Source of the DNA: Oceanidesulfovibrio indonesiensis
GTDB lineage: Bacteria; Desulfobacterota; Desulfovibrionia; Desulfovibrionales; Desulfovibrionaceae
Direction of reading: 5' to 3'
NCBI RefSeq assembly: GCF_007625075.1
Contig: NZ_QMIE01000021.1
Location: forward strand, 1 to 54,203
DNA length: 54,203 nucleotides
Shown here: one piece after another, positions 41,856 through 50,507 of the stretch
How positions within the stretch are numbered: the stretch's first letter is position 1
How the letters are laid out: each line of letters starts with the position of its first letter
Program-made: the position numbers and the translations under genes
Notes under the pieces: model-generated
Database searches by the model: none
The model's input: the letters and a program-made list of their open reading frames with translations, nothing else
Told to the model about the DNA's origin: nothing

Positions 41856-43862
41856 ATGGCCTTCACCATAGACACACGCGCGCCGGAGCATGTCGAGCTG
41901 GATCGCATCCCCATCTCGCCCGGCGTTTATTTATTCAAGGATGCGCGTGGCCATATATTGTATGTTGGCAAAGCCAAGCGTCTGCGCTCCAGGGTCGCGT
42001 CCTACTTCCGGTCCGTCTCCGCCCACACGCCCAAGACCCGGGCCATGCTGTCCCAGGCCCGCTCCATGGATTTCCTCGTCACGGACACTGAGAAGGAAGC
42101 CTTGCTTCTGGAAGCGAGTCTGATCAAGAAGCACAGGCCCCGCTACAACATCGTCCTGCGCGACGACAAATCCTATGTCCTCTTCAAGCTCGACAAGAGC
42201 AACGAGTATCCGCGTCTCTTCCTCACCAGGCGCGTGGATAAGGACAACGCCGTCTACTACGGCCCCTTCACCTCCGCCCAGGCCGCGCGCGACGCCTGGA
42301 AGGCAATCCACACGGTCTTCCCCCTGCGCCGGTGCAAGGAATCCGTGTTCAGAAACCGCGTGCGTCCTTGCCTCTACTTCGACATGGGCCAATGCCTGGC
42401 GCCTTGCACAAAGCCGGTGGACCCTGCCGAGTACGGCGCGCTGGTGAACAAGGTGGAGATGCTCTTGGCCGGGCGTTCCGGCGAGCTCGTGCGCTGGCTG
42501 GAAAAGGAAATGGCCGCCGCGTCCGATTCCCTCGACTTCGAACGCGCCGCCGAATTGCGCGACCAGATACGCGCCGTGCAGCGCACCCTGGAAAAACAGG
42601 TGGCCGTGCTTCCCGGCGAGCAGGACATGGACGTGGTCAACCTGGCCGGCGTGGAGGAGGGGCTCGGCCTCGGCCTTCTTTTCGTTCGGCAGGGAAGGCT
42701 GCTGGACAAGAAGAACTTCTTCTTTCCCGGCTTGTCCATGGAGGACGGCCCGGAGGTTCTGGAAAATTTCCTCACCCAGTTCTACGGGCCGGGCAGCTTC
42801 GTGCCGGAAAGGCTGCTGCTGCCCTGGGACCCATCGCTGCTGCATGGGGAAGGGGAGGAGCGCTCCACAGCGATCCCCTTGGAGAATGGCCATGCCGAGT
42901 CGCAATCTACGGCAGGCCCTACGACAACTGCTTCGGAAACGGCTTCGGCAACGGCTTCGGATGATGCGTGTACCGACGAGTCGACCGCCGCCCTGGCGGA
43001 CATTCTGGCCGAGCGCCGGGGCGCGCCGGTGCGCATCACGGGCCCCCGCAACGCCACCGAAAAGAAGCTCCTGGCCATGGCGCGCGCCAACGCCCGGGAG
43101 GATACGCTCATCGAGCGCCGCCCTCCTCTGCTTCCCGGGTTGGCAAAGGCGCTGCACCTGCCGCGGCCGCCGGAGCGAATCGAAGCCGTGGACGTCTCCC
43201 ACCACCAGGGACAGGAAACCCGCGCCGGCGTCGTGGTCTACGAGGACGGCAAGCCGCGCAAGGACGCCTACCGCGTATACGCCTTCGGGGACGAGGAAGG
43301 CGGTGGCGACGATTACGCCGTGCTCGCCGCATGGACCAGACGGCGCATCGAATCCGGTCCCCCCTGGCCGGACCTCCTGCTCATCGACGGCGGCAAGGGA
43401 CAGCTCCGGGCCGTGGAGCGCGCCCTGCAAGACGCCGGAAAGCCCGGGTTGTGGCCCCTGGCCTCCATCGCCAAGGCCAAGGACGCCGACCCGGATGGCC
43501 GGTTCACCCGCCGTGTGAACCATGCTCTGGAAGACATCGTGTACCTGCCTGGCCGCAAGAACCCGGCCCCGCTCGCGCCAGGATCGCAGGAACTGCTTTT
43601 CCTCCAGCAGATCCGCGACGCTGTGCACCGTTTCTCCATCGGCCGGCACCGCCGGTCCCGTCGCAAGAAATTGCTGGAAAGCGAGTTGTTGCAGATACCC
43701 GGCATCGGTCCGAAAACGGCAAAGCTGTTGTGGGACGCGTTTCCTTCCGTGCAGGCAATGGCCGCAGCCGACCTGGCCGCGCTGGAGGCCATACCGGGCC
43801 TGGGCTCCAAGCGCGCCAGACAGATCCACGAGCAACTCAAGGGGTTGGCGCAGCAGAAATGA
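41856..43862 (+). CDS. uvrC: Excinuclease ABC subunit C
   Basis: The 668-residue repair nuclease incises DNA on both sides of a lesion handed over by UvrAB. Domains: GIY-YIG nuclease (PGVYLFKD... ILYVGKAKRLRSRV, residues 20-100), UVR motif (DSLDFERAAELRDQIRAVQ), RNase H-like 5' nuclease (EAVDVSHHQGQETRAGVVV, with LLLIDGGKGQL), and tandem helix-hairpin-helix at the end (LLQIPGIGPKTAKLLWDAF, LEAIPGLGSKRARQI). A ~45-residue Thr/Ser/Ala-rich segment around residues 335-375 is absent from typical UvrC and separates the two nuclease halves. No strong ribosome binding site precedes ATG 41856. Confidence 0.96.
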   Translation: MAFTIDTRAPEHVELDRIPISPGVYLFKDARGHILYVGKAKRLRSRVASYFRSVSAHTPKTRAMLSQARSMDFLVTDTEKEALLLEASLIKKHRPRYNIVLRDDKSYVLFKLDKSNEYPRLFLTRRVDKDNAVYYGPFTSAQAARDAWKAIHTVFPLRRCKESVFRNRVRPCLYFDMGQCLAPCTKPVDPAEYGALVNKVEMLLAGRSGELVRWLEKEMAAASDSLDFERAAELRDQIRAVQRTLEKQVAVLPGEQDMDVVNLAGVEEGLGLGLLFVRQGRLLDKKNFFFPGLSMEDGPEVLENFLTQFYGPGSFVPERLLLPWDPSLLHGEGEERSTAIPLENGHAESQSTAGPTTTASETASATASDDACTDESTAALADILAERRGAPVRITGPRNATEKKLLAMARANAREDTLIERRPPLLPGLAKALHLPRPPERIEAVDVSHHQGQETRAGVVVYEDGKPRKDAYRVYAFGDEEGGGDDYAVLAAWTRRRIESGPPWPDLLLIDGGKGQLRAVERALQDAGKPGLWPLASIAKAKDADPDGRFTRRVNHALEDIVYLPGRKNPAPLAPGSQELLFLQQIRDAVHRFSIGRHRRSRRKKLLESELLQIPGIGPKTAKLLWDAFPSVQAMAAADLAALEAIPGLGSKRARQIHEQLKGLAQQK

Positions 43863-44005
43863 GGGCTTTGCTCCAGGGTCTCACCATTCCCCAATGTGTC
43901 CGCGCTTTCAGGGGAACCTCGACACTCGACATTGTCTGCCCGAGGTGCTAGAGGCAGGCGTCCAACGACTGCCCCGCTCCGTGGCGGCACTCTCCGAGCC
44001 AAAAT

Positions 44006-45649
44006 ATGAATCCAGATACTCAGTCTTCCAGAACGTCTATTATATCGTCCTTTCTCAAGGACCCGGTCTTCCTGGCGATTCTGCTGGTGGGCTCGTTCAT
44101 GCTCCTGTATCAGCTCGGGGCGCGGCCCTTCTGGCAGGACGAGGCGGAAACCGCCTGCCTGGCCAAGAATGTGCTCAAATACTCCGTCCCCAAAGCCACG
44201 GATGGAGTGAACATCGTTTCGCAGGAAGAAGGCAGGGAATTCGGCGAGGACATGCTCTGGACCTGGTCCCCGTGGTTGCAGATCTACGTTTCCGCCCTGG
44301 GCCAGTGGATCGGCGGCAGCACCACCTTGGCCGGCCGACTGCCTTTCGCCCTTGTCGCCATACTCGTGCTTGTTGTCACGTTCCTCATGATACGTTGGTA
44401 TTTCCCGGCGCGGGAGGACCGATGGCTTGCGATTCTCGCCACATTGTTCCTGGCCGCATGCGTTCCGTACCTCTTGTTCATGCGCCAGAACCGCTATTAT
44501 TCGCTGGGCACGCTCCTCACCTTGACGAGTTTGCCGGCGTTCGTCTCCAAGCGCCCCACCACGCTCCAGGGGCTTGTTGCCGGCGTTTCCTTCGGCCTCA
44601 TGTTCCACGCGAACTATCTGCTGCTGTTCAGCTTCGGGCCGGCCGTTTTCGGAGCCAAGATGCTTCTGGACAGAAGCCTTCCGCCGTTTCGCGTGCTTTT
44701 GGCCATGGCGGTGGCCGGCGCGATGTTCATCCTGCCCGGGTTCGCCATATACGGCATCGGCAAACAGGGGGGCATGCTCGACTTCACGCGCATTCCCTCA
44801 AACACTGAAGAGTACTTCTACCATGTGACGCAGTTCATGGTGCCGTTGCCCCTGCTCATCGCTTTCCTCTGGCGTTTTCGCAAATCACTTTCCATACGCA
44901 GGCCGCAGTTCGAGGACCGTCGGGAGTGGTGGGCTGCATTCTTCTTCATCGTGATCATCATCAACGTGGCCATGCTGACGCTCATCCCGCAGCGTTTTTT
45001 CCGCTACATCGTCCACCTGTTCCCACTCATCGCGTTTCTCTTCGCGTGGGCGACCATCAAGCTGTGGAGCTGGCAGCGCGTTGCCAGCGTGCTTCTGGGA
45101 ATCATGCTGCTGTTCACCAACTGGCTCCACATCCAGCCCATGGATTGGCTCGGGATATCGAACAGGCCGTGGCACACCGATACGAGCATGCTCACCTACA
45201 CCAACTTCCCGATCAGTCTGTTTTTGACGGAGATGGTGAACGGATACCCGGACGTAAACGCAAATATTATCGAGTTCTTTGAAGAAAACGCGGAGCCTGA
45301 CGACTCTATCCTCATCACGTACGGCGAATTGCCCCTGCAGTTCTACACGAACTTCAGGATAATGGGGGGGCTCCAGAAAGAGAACCTTGATTTCCTCAAG
45401 GACCCGGACTGGGTGCTCAAGCGCAATGTCTCACGCACCAGACGCGACGGGACTCTGGTTTACTCGGACCAGGCCGCTCTTCTCGAACTGGACCTGGAGA
45501 ACGACTACGATAGAATCGTGCTCGATCATCCGGACGAAGAGTTCGGCAACCGGCCCGACCCGTATTACCACCGTTTCATTCCGTATGGGGAGCCGTATCA
45601 GAATCTCGTGGTGTACAAGCGAAAGAAAGCATTCGAGGAGGAACAATGA
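44006..45649 (+). CDS. GT39/ArnT-like membrane glycosyltransferase
   Basis: The 547-residue protein has about ten membrane helices. Near the N-terminus GARPFWQDEAETACLAKNVL carries the Asp-Glu pair that polyprenyl-phosphate-sugar transferases (PMT, ArnT, family GT39/GT83) use as catalytic base in their first periplasmic loop. The C-terminal ~130 residues are soluble (NIIEFFEENAEPDDSILITYGELPLQFY), typical of the periplasmic domain. It should move a sugar from a lipid carrier to a protein or glycan. First gene of a tight three-gene operon with the next two. The ribosome binding site is weak. Confidence 0.8.
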   Translation: MNPDTQSSRTSIISSFLKDPVFLAILLVGSFMLLYQLGARPFWQDEAETACLAKNVLKYSVPKATDGVNIVSQEEGREFGEDMLWTWSPWLQIYVSALGQWIGGSTTLAGRLPFALVAILVLVVTFLMIRWYFPAREDRWLAILATLFLAACVPYLLFMRQNRYYSLGTLLTLTSLPAFVSKRPTTLQGLVAGVSFGLMFHANYLLLFSFGPAVFGAKMLLDRSLPPFRVLLAMAVAGAMFILPGFAIYGIGKQGGMLDFTRIPSNTEEYFYHVTQFMVPLPLLIAFLWRFRKSLSIRRPQFEDRREWWAAFFFIVIIINVAMLTLIPQRFFRYIVHLFPLIAFLFAWATIKLWSWQRVASVLLGIMLLFTNWLHIQPMDWLGISNRPWHTDTSMLTYTNFPISLFLTEMVNGYPDVNANIIEFFEENAEPDDSILITYGELPLQFYTNFRIMGGLQKENLDFLKDPDWVLKRNVSRTRRDGTLVYSDQAALLELDLENDYDRIVLDHPDEEFGNRPDPYYHRFIPYGEPYQNLVVYKRKKAFEEEQ

Positions 45650-46038
45650 TGTCTCTTTCGAAAGACACCATCCTCAAACTCGGCACCACCGTGTTCCTGA
45701 TCATCGCTTTCGTTCTCGGATTGATCAACTCCCCCGATATCGCCAAAGTCGTCATGCCCGATCACTTCTGGAGTACAAGAGAGTATTGGAATCAACGCCA
45801 GCACATTTATGCCGAGCGGTCCGTAGACTATGTCAACGAAACCATAGAATTTCTGCAAGACCTGCTTGAAAATCCAGAAATGCTGGAACGGATGGGCCTG
45901 CACCCGGAGTCTGTTTTTTTCGCCATTCGGAAAGAAACCGCACGGTCGTTCCGGGCCATGGAGAAAAAGGAGTCCCTTTCCTATACCCTTGCCCGGATTC
46001 GAGAAAAGCAAAATGCACTTCGGAGGGATGAACAATGA
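45646..46038 (+). CDS. Hypothetical membrane-anchored protein, 130 aa
   Basis: It begins with one membrane helix (LGTTVFLIIAFVLGLINSP) and continues as a helical, charged domain (YVNETIEFLQDLLENPEML...). No family is recognised. GAGGAGGAACA precedes the ATG, which overlaps the stop of the glycosyltransferase (ATGATG; the second ATG at 45649 is an equal choice). Coupling to a membrane glycosyltransferase suggests an accessory role in the same process. Confidence 0.75.
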   Translation: MMSLSKDTILKLGTTVFLIIAFVLGLINSPDIAKVVMPDHFWSTREYWNQRQHIYAERSVDYVNETIEFLQDLLENPEMLERMGLHPESVFFAIRKETARSFRAMEKKESLSYTLARIREKQNALRRDEQ

Positions 46039-46583
46039 ACGCTTCACCATCTCCCTCTAAAGGCAAGCTCCGGCGCCATATCGGCGTTCTCGCCGGAAGC
46101 CTGGTATTGCTCACAATTCTTGTCCCATTTCTGGCCTTGACCATTTTCAACGGACATATCTATCCGAGTTACGGGATCGAGCAGTTCAGCGAAGACGAAT
46201 ACCGCGAAGCCATCCTCCAAGCCGCTGATCTTTTTGCCGATTCAATCGGATACGAGGCCGACGAAATCCTGACCAGCACGTTCCGCAGTCTTGATCCTCA
46301 GCCTGGGAAATTCTGCTGGGGCGTGGTCCGCGCAAAAGGGCTTGGAGAAAACACCGGAACCGAGCAACGCATCTGGATTTCACTTAAAAAATATGGTGAT
46401 TCCTGGATGCGCTCCGACACGAATATTTTTCCGGAAACCAATTCCGTGCAGTTGATGGTGGACCCCGATGACCAGTTGTTTTTCCAACCCCTGACCATTC
46501 CGAATTTCGTAAAACTGAAAATGGAGGCTGGTCGCCTTTGGCGAGAGCAACTCCGTCGGCTCCACGAAGTGTACGGCTTCTGA
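46035..46583 (+). CDS. Hypothetical membrane-anchored protein, 182 aa
   Basis: One N-terminal membrane helix (VLAGSLVLLTILVPFLALTIF) is followed by a soluble domain with many aromatic residues (GKFCWGVVRAKGLGENTGTEQRIWISLKKYGDSWMRSD). No family is recognised. The ATG overlaps the previous stop (ATGA) with GGAGGG upstream, so it is the third gene of the glycosyltransferase operon. The domain probably faces the periplasm. Confidence 0.74.
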   Translation: MNASPSPSKGKLRRHIGVLAGSLVLLTILVPFLALTIFNGHIYPSYGIEQFSEDEYREAILQAADLFADSIGYEADEILTSTFRSLDPQPGKFCWGVVRAKGLGENTGTEQRIWISLKKYGDSWMRSDTNIFPETNSVQLMVDPDDQLFFQPLTIPNFVKLKMEAGRLWREQLRRLHEVYGF

Positions 46584-47281
46584 ACGCATCTTCATACGAG
46601 CCTTCGGCGAAACATATCTCGCCATAAAAATCCGGACGAACTGAGTCCTGACGAGGACACCGTACAGGGTGTGCCGGGTGCGGAGATGCAAACTGTCGAG
46701 GCTGGGGCGAGGCGAGCTTCGCGTTTGGGAACAAGCTTTTGTCAGGCTGCCAAGTCATTCCGTTTTGGACGTATTTGGTGCCCGCGGAATGGCTTGCCTT
46801 CCAGCGTTCTTGCCAGATTTCTCTCCTTCGAGGGCGATTACAAGTGCTTACTGAGGAATCCCCTCTGCGCTAAGTTGGCATCAGCGAAGCCATATCTGGT
46901 GCGGTAAGGCAGTGCCCGGCGGAGTCTTCCGGAAGTGCACCAGCGCCGGGGGCAATGCGATTTTCTGCTGGCCCTTAGGCGTGAGCTAACTCGCCGAAGA
47001 AAGAATCGCCCCTTGAGCAGTTCAAAATGTTCGAAGGCAAGGCGCTGATAAAGATCATGTCGATGCGTACTTCATGTACGTGGGGGTTTGCTCTTTACTG
47101 ACGCAACACAGAGATCTGATTTTCTGCAGACTGTCAGCCTTTGGCTGGCTTGGATGGCGGCATATCGGGCCTGCTGTATACTCCAGTTGCCCCCTTTTGC
47201 GACCTCAAGTGGATCGTAGTGGACAATGCAGGCGCGGAGTTAAAAATCTTGGAGCCAGTCAACGCTGTTTTATGAGATGAG
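46584..47281. other. Long noncoding region in the glycan cluster
   Basis: About 700 bp with no frame that looks coding by composition or by family. Between 47018 and 47060 it holds TTCAAAATGTTCGAAGGCAAGG and the 5-bp hairpin CGTAC-TTCAT-GTACG (47066-47080 region), a combination I associate with intergenic spacers of other Desulfovibrio genomes; this is recollection, not a search. It may contain a decayed gene or mobile element, but I cannot identify one. Confidence 0.5.
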
Positions 47282-47391
47282 TATTTATTGCCGAGAGCAG
47301 AAAAATCTCGCATGTTCGCTCCGGCAGGGCGGTTATGCGGCGAGTGCCGCCGGAGCGCGATGTTAAGTATACTGCGCTCCGAGCAATAGCA
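47282..47391 (+). repeat. Dispersed structured repeat, second full-length copy
   Basis: The 110-bp element has the same layout as the 26547 copy: left end with GAGCAGAAAAATCTCGCAT, an inner stem GCTCCGGC (47318-47325) with GCCGGAGC (47349-47356), and right end CTCCGAGCAATAGCA. The terminal arms differ from the first copy but remain largely complementary to each other (TATTGCCGAGAGCAG against CTGCGCTCCGAGCAATA). It ends 37 bp before the DUF2142-type gene. Confidence 0.72.
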
Positions 47392-47428
47392 TCAATAGTC
47401 CCAGACAACTGCGACACTTCTGGCATAT

Positions 47429-50152
47429 ATGAATCGCCCTCTTCTCGTTACCTCGTTCATCACCGCCTGTGCGCTCGCCCTTGTCCTGGGTGCATTTCTT
47501 TTCCTGGAGCGCGATGTCGTCAGATCGCTGGAGTTCATACCTGGCAGCAAGGAACGGGCGCTCTATCCCATGGAGCGTGAAGAAGACTCCTGGCGGTACA
47601 CAACACCTGTCAGGATGGTGTTGCCCGACTCCTGGGACGACGTGCAACGGCTCTATGTCGAGGTCAGCGTAAGTGAATATTATGTTCCTGCGTCTGGGAT
47701 ATCCATTGGACTGACCAACCGGTCCTGCCGTTTCGAATCCCGGCAACAGTACCTGTCCAGAGACGATACGTTGGAGTTTCTGCTTGTCGGAAACTGCGCG
47801 GAACTCAATGCCGGCGATGAAGTGCGGGGAGTGCTGTCCGTCGACTTCTCCAGCAGTGCCAGTATCAGCGTCGTCGGTTTCCGCTCCGGGAAGAACGACT
47901 CAGGCTTGCTGCGTATCGATGATCCACACCACAACTTTTCGATCCACGGCCGTTTTGACATCAGATCGGGGCCACAAAAAGCCCGACTCGTCGACCAGCT
48001 CGCAGCGATTTGGGACCTGCCCGCCGTTCGCTATCTTCTGCCAGGTGTCATTGTCTTTGACGCCCTGTTGCTCTGTTTGGGCGGCTTTGTCCTGAGTCTT
48101 CCCCGTTTTCGCTGGAAGAGAGTTGTGGCTTGCGGAGCTTTCGCCCTGGCCCTCGCTTCGACATATTCCATATTTGTTCCACCGTTTCAGGCACCGGATG
48201 AACCTGACCACTTTCTTTCTTTCTCGCGCATTGCCCAGCTACCTGAACTGGAAATCGGCGCCAGGGAACTTGCGAAGGTTGGACATTTCGAGCGCATCCA
48301 TTTCCATAGCTGGCAACGTTTCCTGCCTGAAGACTTCGGAAGGCCATACCCCGAGCCGTGGGCGCTTTCCTCGGACTACCCAAACTATCATGTCCGCGAT
48401 TCCGTCATGGAACACCGCTCCGCCCTCACAGTATCCTTCTGGAAGGCGATAGGGCCAGCATTCAAAAGCATGAGCGCCTCCAGCGCATTGCTCAGCCTGC
48501 GATTAATCAATTCGTTATTCTGGATGCTGGCGTGCGTAATCTGCATGATAATCCTTGAAAAAATTGCTCCGCCATATCGCCAAATTTTCCCCCTCTATCT
48601 TTTTGTCATCCCCACACTATCCTTCTTCGCTGTTCATGTATCCAACTACTCGCATTTTACCCAGGCGCTCACTGTAGTGACAGGGCTCGGCCTCGCCATT
48701 TTTCTGCGCGGCCGCAAGTGTGACTGGTGTGGCTTGTTGCTTGGTTTGGCTTCTTCGCTTCTGCTGCTTACAGCCACAACAGGCGCCACTTTATTGGCCT
48801 GGACCCTCACCATGGTTGTTGCCCGAGTTGTCCTTTCGCTCTCGGACCGACAGGTTACTTTTCGCTCCGCCGCCCTTTACTGGTTTGGGTTGGCTCTCGG
48901 CTTGGCGCCGTTGTTGCTCTTCGCGCATTCAGAAGAATTCGAATTGCTCGGAAAAGCTTTCGGCAAGTTTGCAAGCATGGTGGGATTGCCCCAAGCCCTG
49001 TCCGACACGCTTACCAAGGCTCCTGCTTTATGCGTACTGTCCGCCGTAGCCGCCTTTATCGGAACGCTGGTGGAGTATGGCGCAAGCCGCCTCAGCCCCC
49101 TTGCGCGTCGCATTGCCGACACAACAGCCTTAGTTTCCCTGCGCATCATAATGATATTCTTTGCCCTTTTTTTGCTGCTTTCGGCCTTTCAGGATTTTTC
49201 GCAGGTGCCAAAAGAGCTGTCCATCATAGGGGCGTACGAATATATGCGGCTGGCCATCGCCGGGCTGTTCTCGGTATTTACGTTCCGGGAACCGGACATC
49301 ATGCTCTCGTTGACCTTCTGGTCGGGCTTTGGCTGGCACGATGCCTTTTTCCCGGGCTGGCTGGTGCGACTCCTGGCCGGGACCACTGGAATTGGAATCC
49401 TGCTGGCCATGATCCGTGTATATCGCGACCCTGACCGTTCGATCAGGCTGCTGTGCCACATCGCAGGGGCTTTTCTTGTGGCTGTCAGCATAATTGTTCT
49501 GATCTCCTCCGGAATCAGCGGTGGCCATCCCAACGTGCATGGTCGCTATTTGATAAGTTTCTATCTCCTTATGCTCAGCGTATCCATTGCAGCTCTGACC
49601 CCATTCATGGAGGGCTCGAAAGCGAACCAACTCCAGGCCGACGCTTCAGCGCCATTACGATTGCAAACATCTCTGGAGACGTTGGTCGCCTGGGGTTGTC
49701 TTGTAGCCATGTGTTTCTGCCCGTTTCTCCTCAGGGAAAAGCACGTATCGGTGGGGCTTGGCGTCTACATCTTTTGGCCATATGCCGTTATTGCGGTCGC
49801 AATTCCACTTGCGTGCGCGGCTGCGCTCGCCATCTTGTCGCGTACTCCCGCAGGCCCCGACCACGTCTATCGAAAACTTGCACCGCGTTCCGGCTTCGTG
49901 GTCGCCCTCATGCTGGTCATCTTCGCCGTGCTGGGCATCATCGAACTCCTCGTCGGACTTCCCAAAGCCATCGCATACAATTTGGGGGTCTACGTGGTCC
50001 TGGTCACGGTGCTCGCGACAATGCGCCTCGTCTTGCTTGCCGAACCGGCCTTCACGGCTCCTAAGCGCTGGCTTGTACCGGCAACGCTCGTAATCCTTGT
50101 GACGCTCCACGTTGGAAGCTTGCTTTTCCTCATGACGCGCTACTTTGGCTGA
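47429..50152 (+). CDS. DUF2142-type large membrane protein
   Basis: The 907-residue protein has a first membrane helix, a ~170-residue periplasmic domain of mainly beta character (SEYYVPASGISIGLTNRSCRFES...), and then about eleven further membrane helices. The motif VPPFQAPDEPDHFLSFSRIAQL is the mark of DUF2142, a group distantly related to GT-C glycosyltransferases, with the acidic pair DE as probable catalytic residues in the first periplasmic loop. It is larger than usual because of the extra N-terminal domain. Probably transfers a lipid-linked sugar during surface polysaccharide assembly. Start codon at 47429 lacks a strong ribosome binding site. Confidence 0.78.
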   Translation: MNRPLLVTSFITACALALVLGAFLFLERDVVRSLEFIPGSKERALYPMEREEDSWRYTTPVRMVLPDSWDDVQRLYVEVSVSEYYVPASGISIGLTNRSCRFESRQQYLSRDDTLEFLLVGNCAELNAGDEVRGVLSVDFSSSASISVVGFRSGKNDSGLLRIDDPHHNFSIHGRFDIRSGPQKARLVDQLAAIWDLPAVRYLLPGVIVFDALLLCLGGFVLSLPRFRWKRVVACGAFALALASTYSIFVPPFQAPDEPDHFLSFSRIAQLPELEIGARELAKVGHFERIHFHSWQRFLPEDFGRPYPEPWALSSDYPNYHVRDSVMEHRSALTVSFWKAIGPAFKSMSASSALLSLRLINSLFWMLACVICMIILEKIAPPYRQIFPLYLFVIPTLSFFAVHVSNYSHFTQALTVVTGLGLAIFLRGRKCDWCGLLLGLASSLLLLTATTGATLLAWTLTMVVARVVLSLSDRQVTFRSAALYWFGLALGLAPLLLFAHSEEFELLGKAFGKFASMVGLPQALSDTLTKAPALCVLSAVAAFIGTLVEYGASRLSPLARRIADTTALVSLRIIMIFFALFLLLSAFQDFSQVPKELSIIGAYEYMRLAIAGLFSVFTFREPDIMLSLTFWSGFGWHDAFFPGWLVRLLAGTTGIGILLAMIRVYRDPDRSIRLLCHIAGAFLVAVSIIVLISSGISGGHPNVHGRYLISFYLLMLSVSIAALTPFMEGSKANQLQADASAPLRLQTSLETLVAWGCLVAMCFCPFLLREKHVSVGLGVYIFWPYAVIAVAIPLACAAALAILSRTPAGPDHVYRKLAPRSGFVVALMLVIFAVLGIIELLVGLPKAIAYNLGVYVVLVTVLATMRLVLLAEPAFTAPKRWLVPATLVILVTLHVGSLLFLMTRYFG

Positions 50153-50507
50153 TAATTCCGACCTCCTGACCCTGCGTCGAGAAACTCCCTTGCCGGACCG
50201 CTCCTGCGACAACGATCTGGCCGCAAGCAGGTGGAATACGCACAGGGCCTGCGGCAAATTCCCTTCTGGACAACTGCGTCTCCGATTGGTTAATCATGAA
50301 CTGAGTATCAAACATTAACGACAGCAGATTCTCCACACCCTATATCCCGTTATGCTATTTGCAGATCGCCGCTGATCAGACTCTTCATGGCAAAGACTGC
50401 AAAGTCATGACAAACAAACCGTCACAGGGTTTCTCTGGAAATATCATTCTGCCGTTTGTCCTCAGGCACACTTCGGCTACATACGTTTACCTCGTATAAT
50501 CCGCAAC
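50153..50507. other. Intergenic region before the phosphosugar transferase gene
   Basis: The 355-bp gap has no convincing gene. A perfect TATAAT at 50495-50500 lies only 7 bp before the next ATG and lacks a good -35 box; if real, it would give a leaderless message. The rest is unremarkable, with slightly higher AT content than the genes around it. Confidence 0.45.

Noticed and set aside
46584-47281. Hidden gene or IS remnant in the long gap
   Set aside because: All frames are short, lack motifs or ribosome binding sites, and no transposase-like peptide could be recognised on either strand.
50495-50500. TATAAT just before the phosphosugar transferase gene as a leaderless promoter
   Set aside because: The -35 position (around TTCGGC) is a poor match and leaderless starts are unusual in this group; left as a note, not annotated as a promoter.
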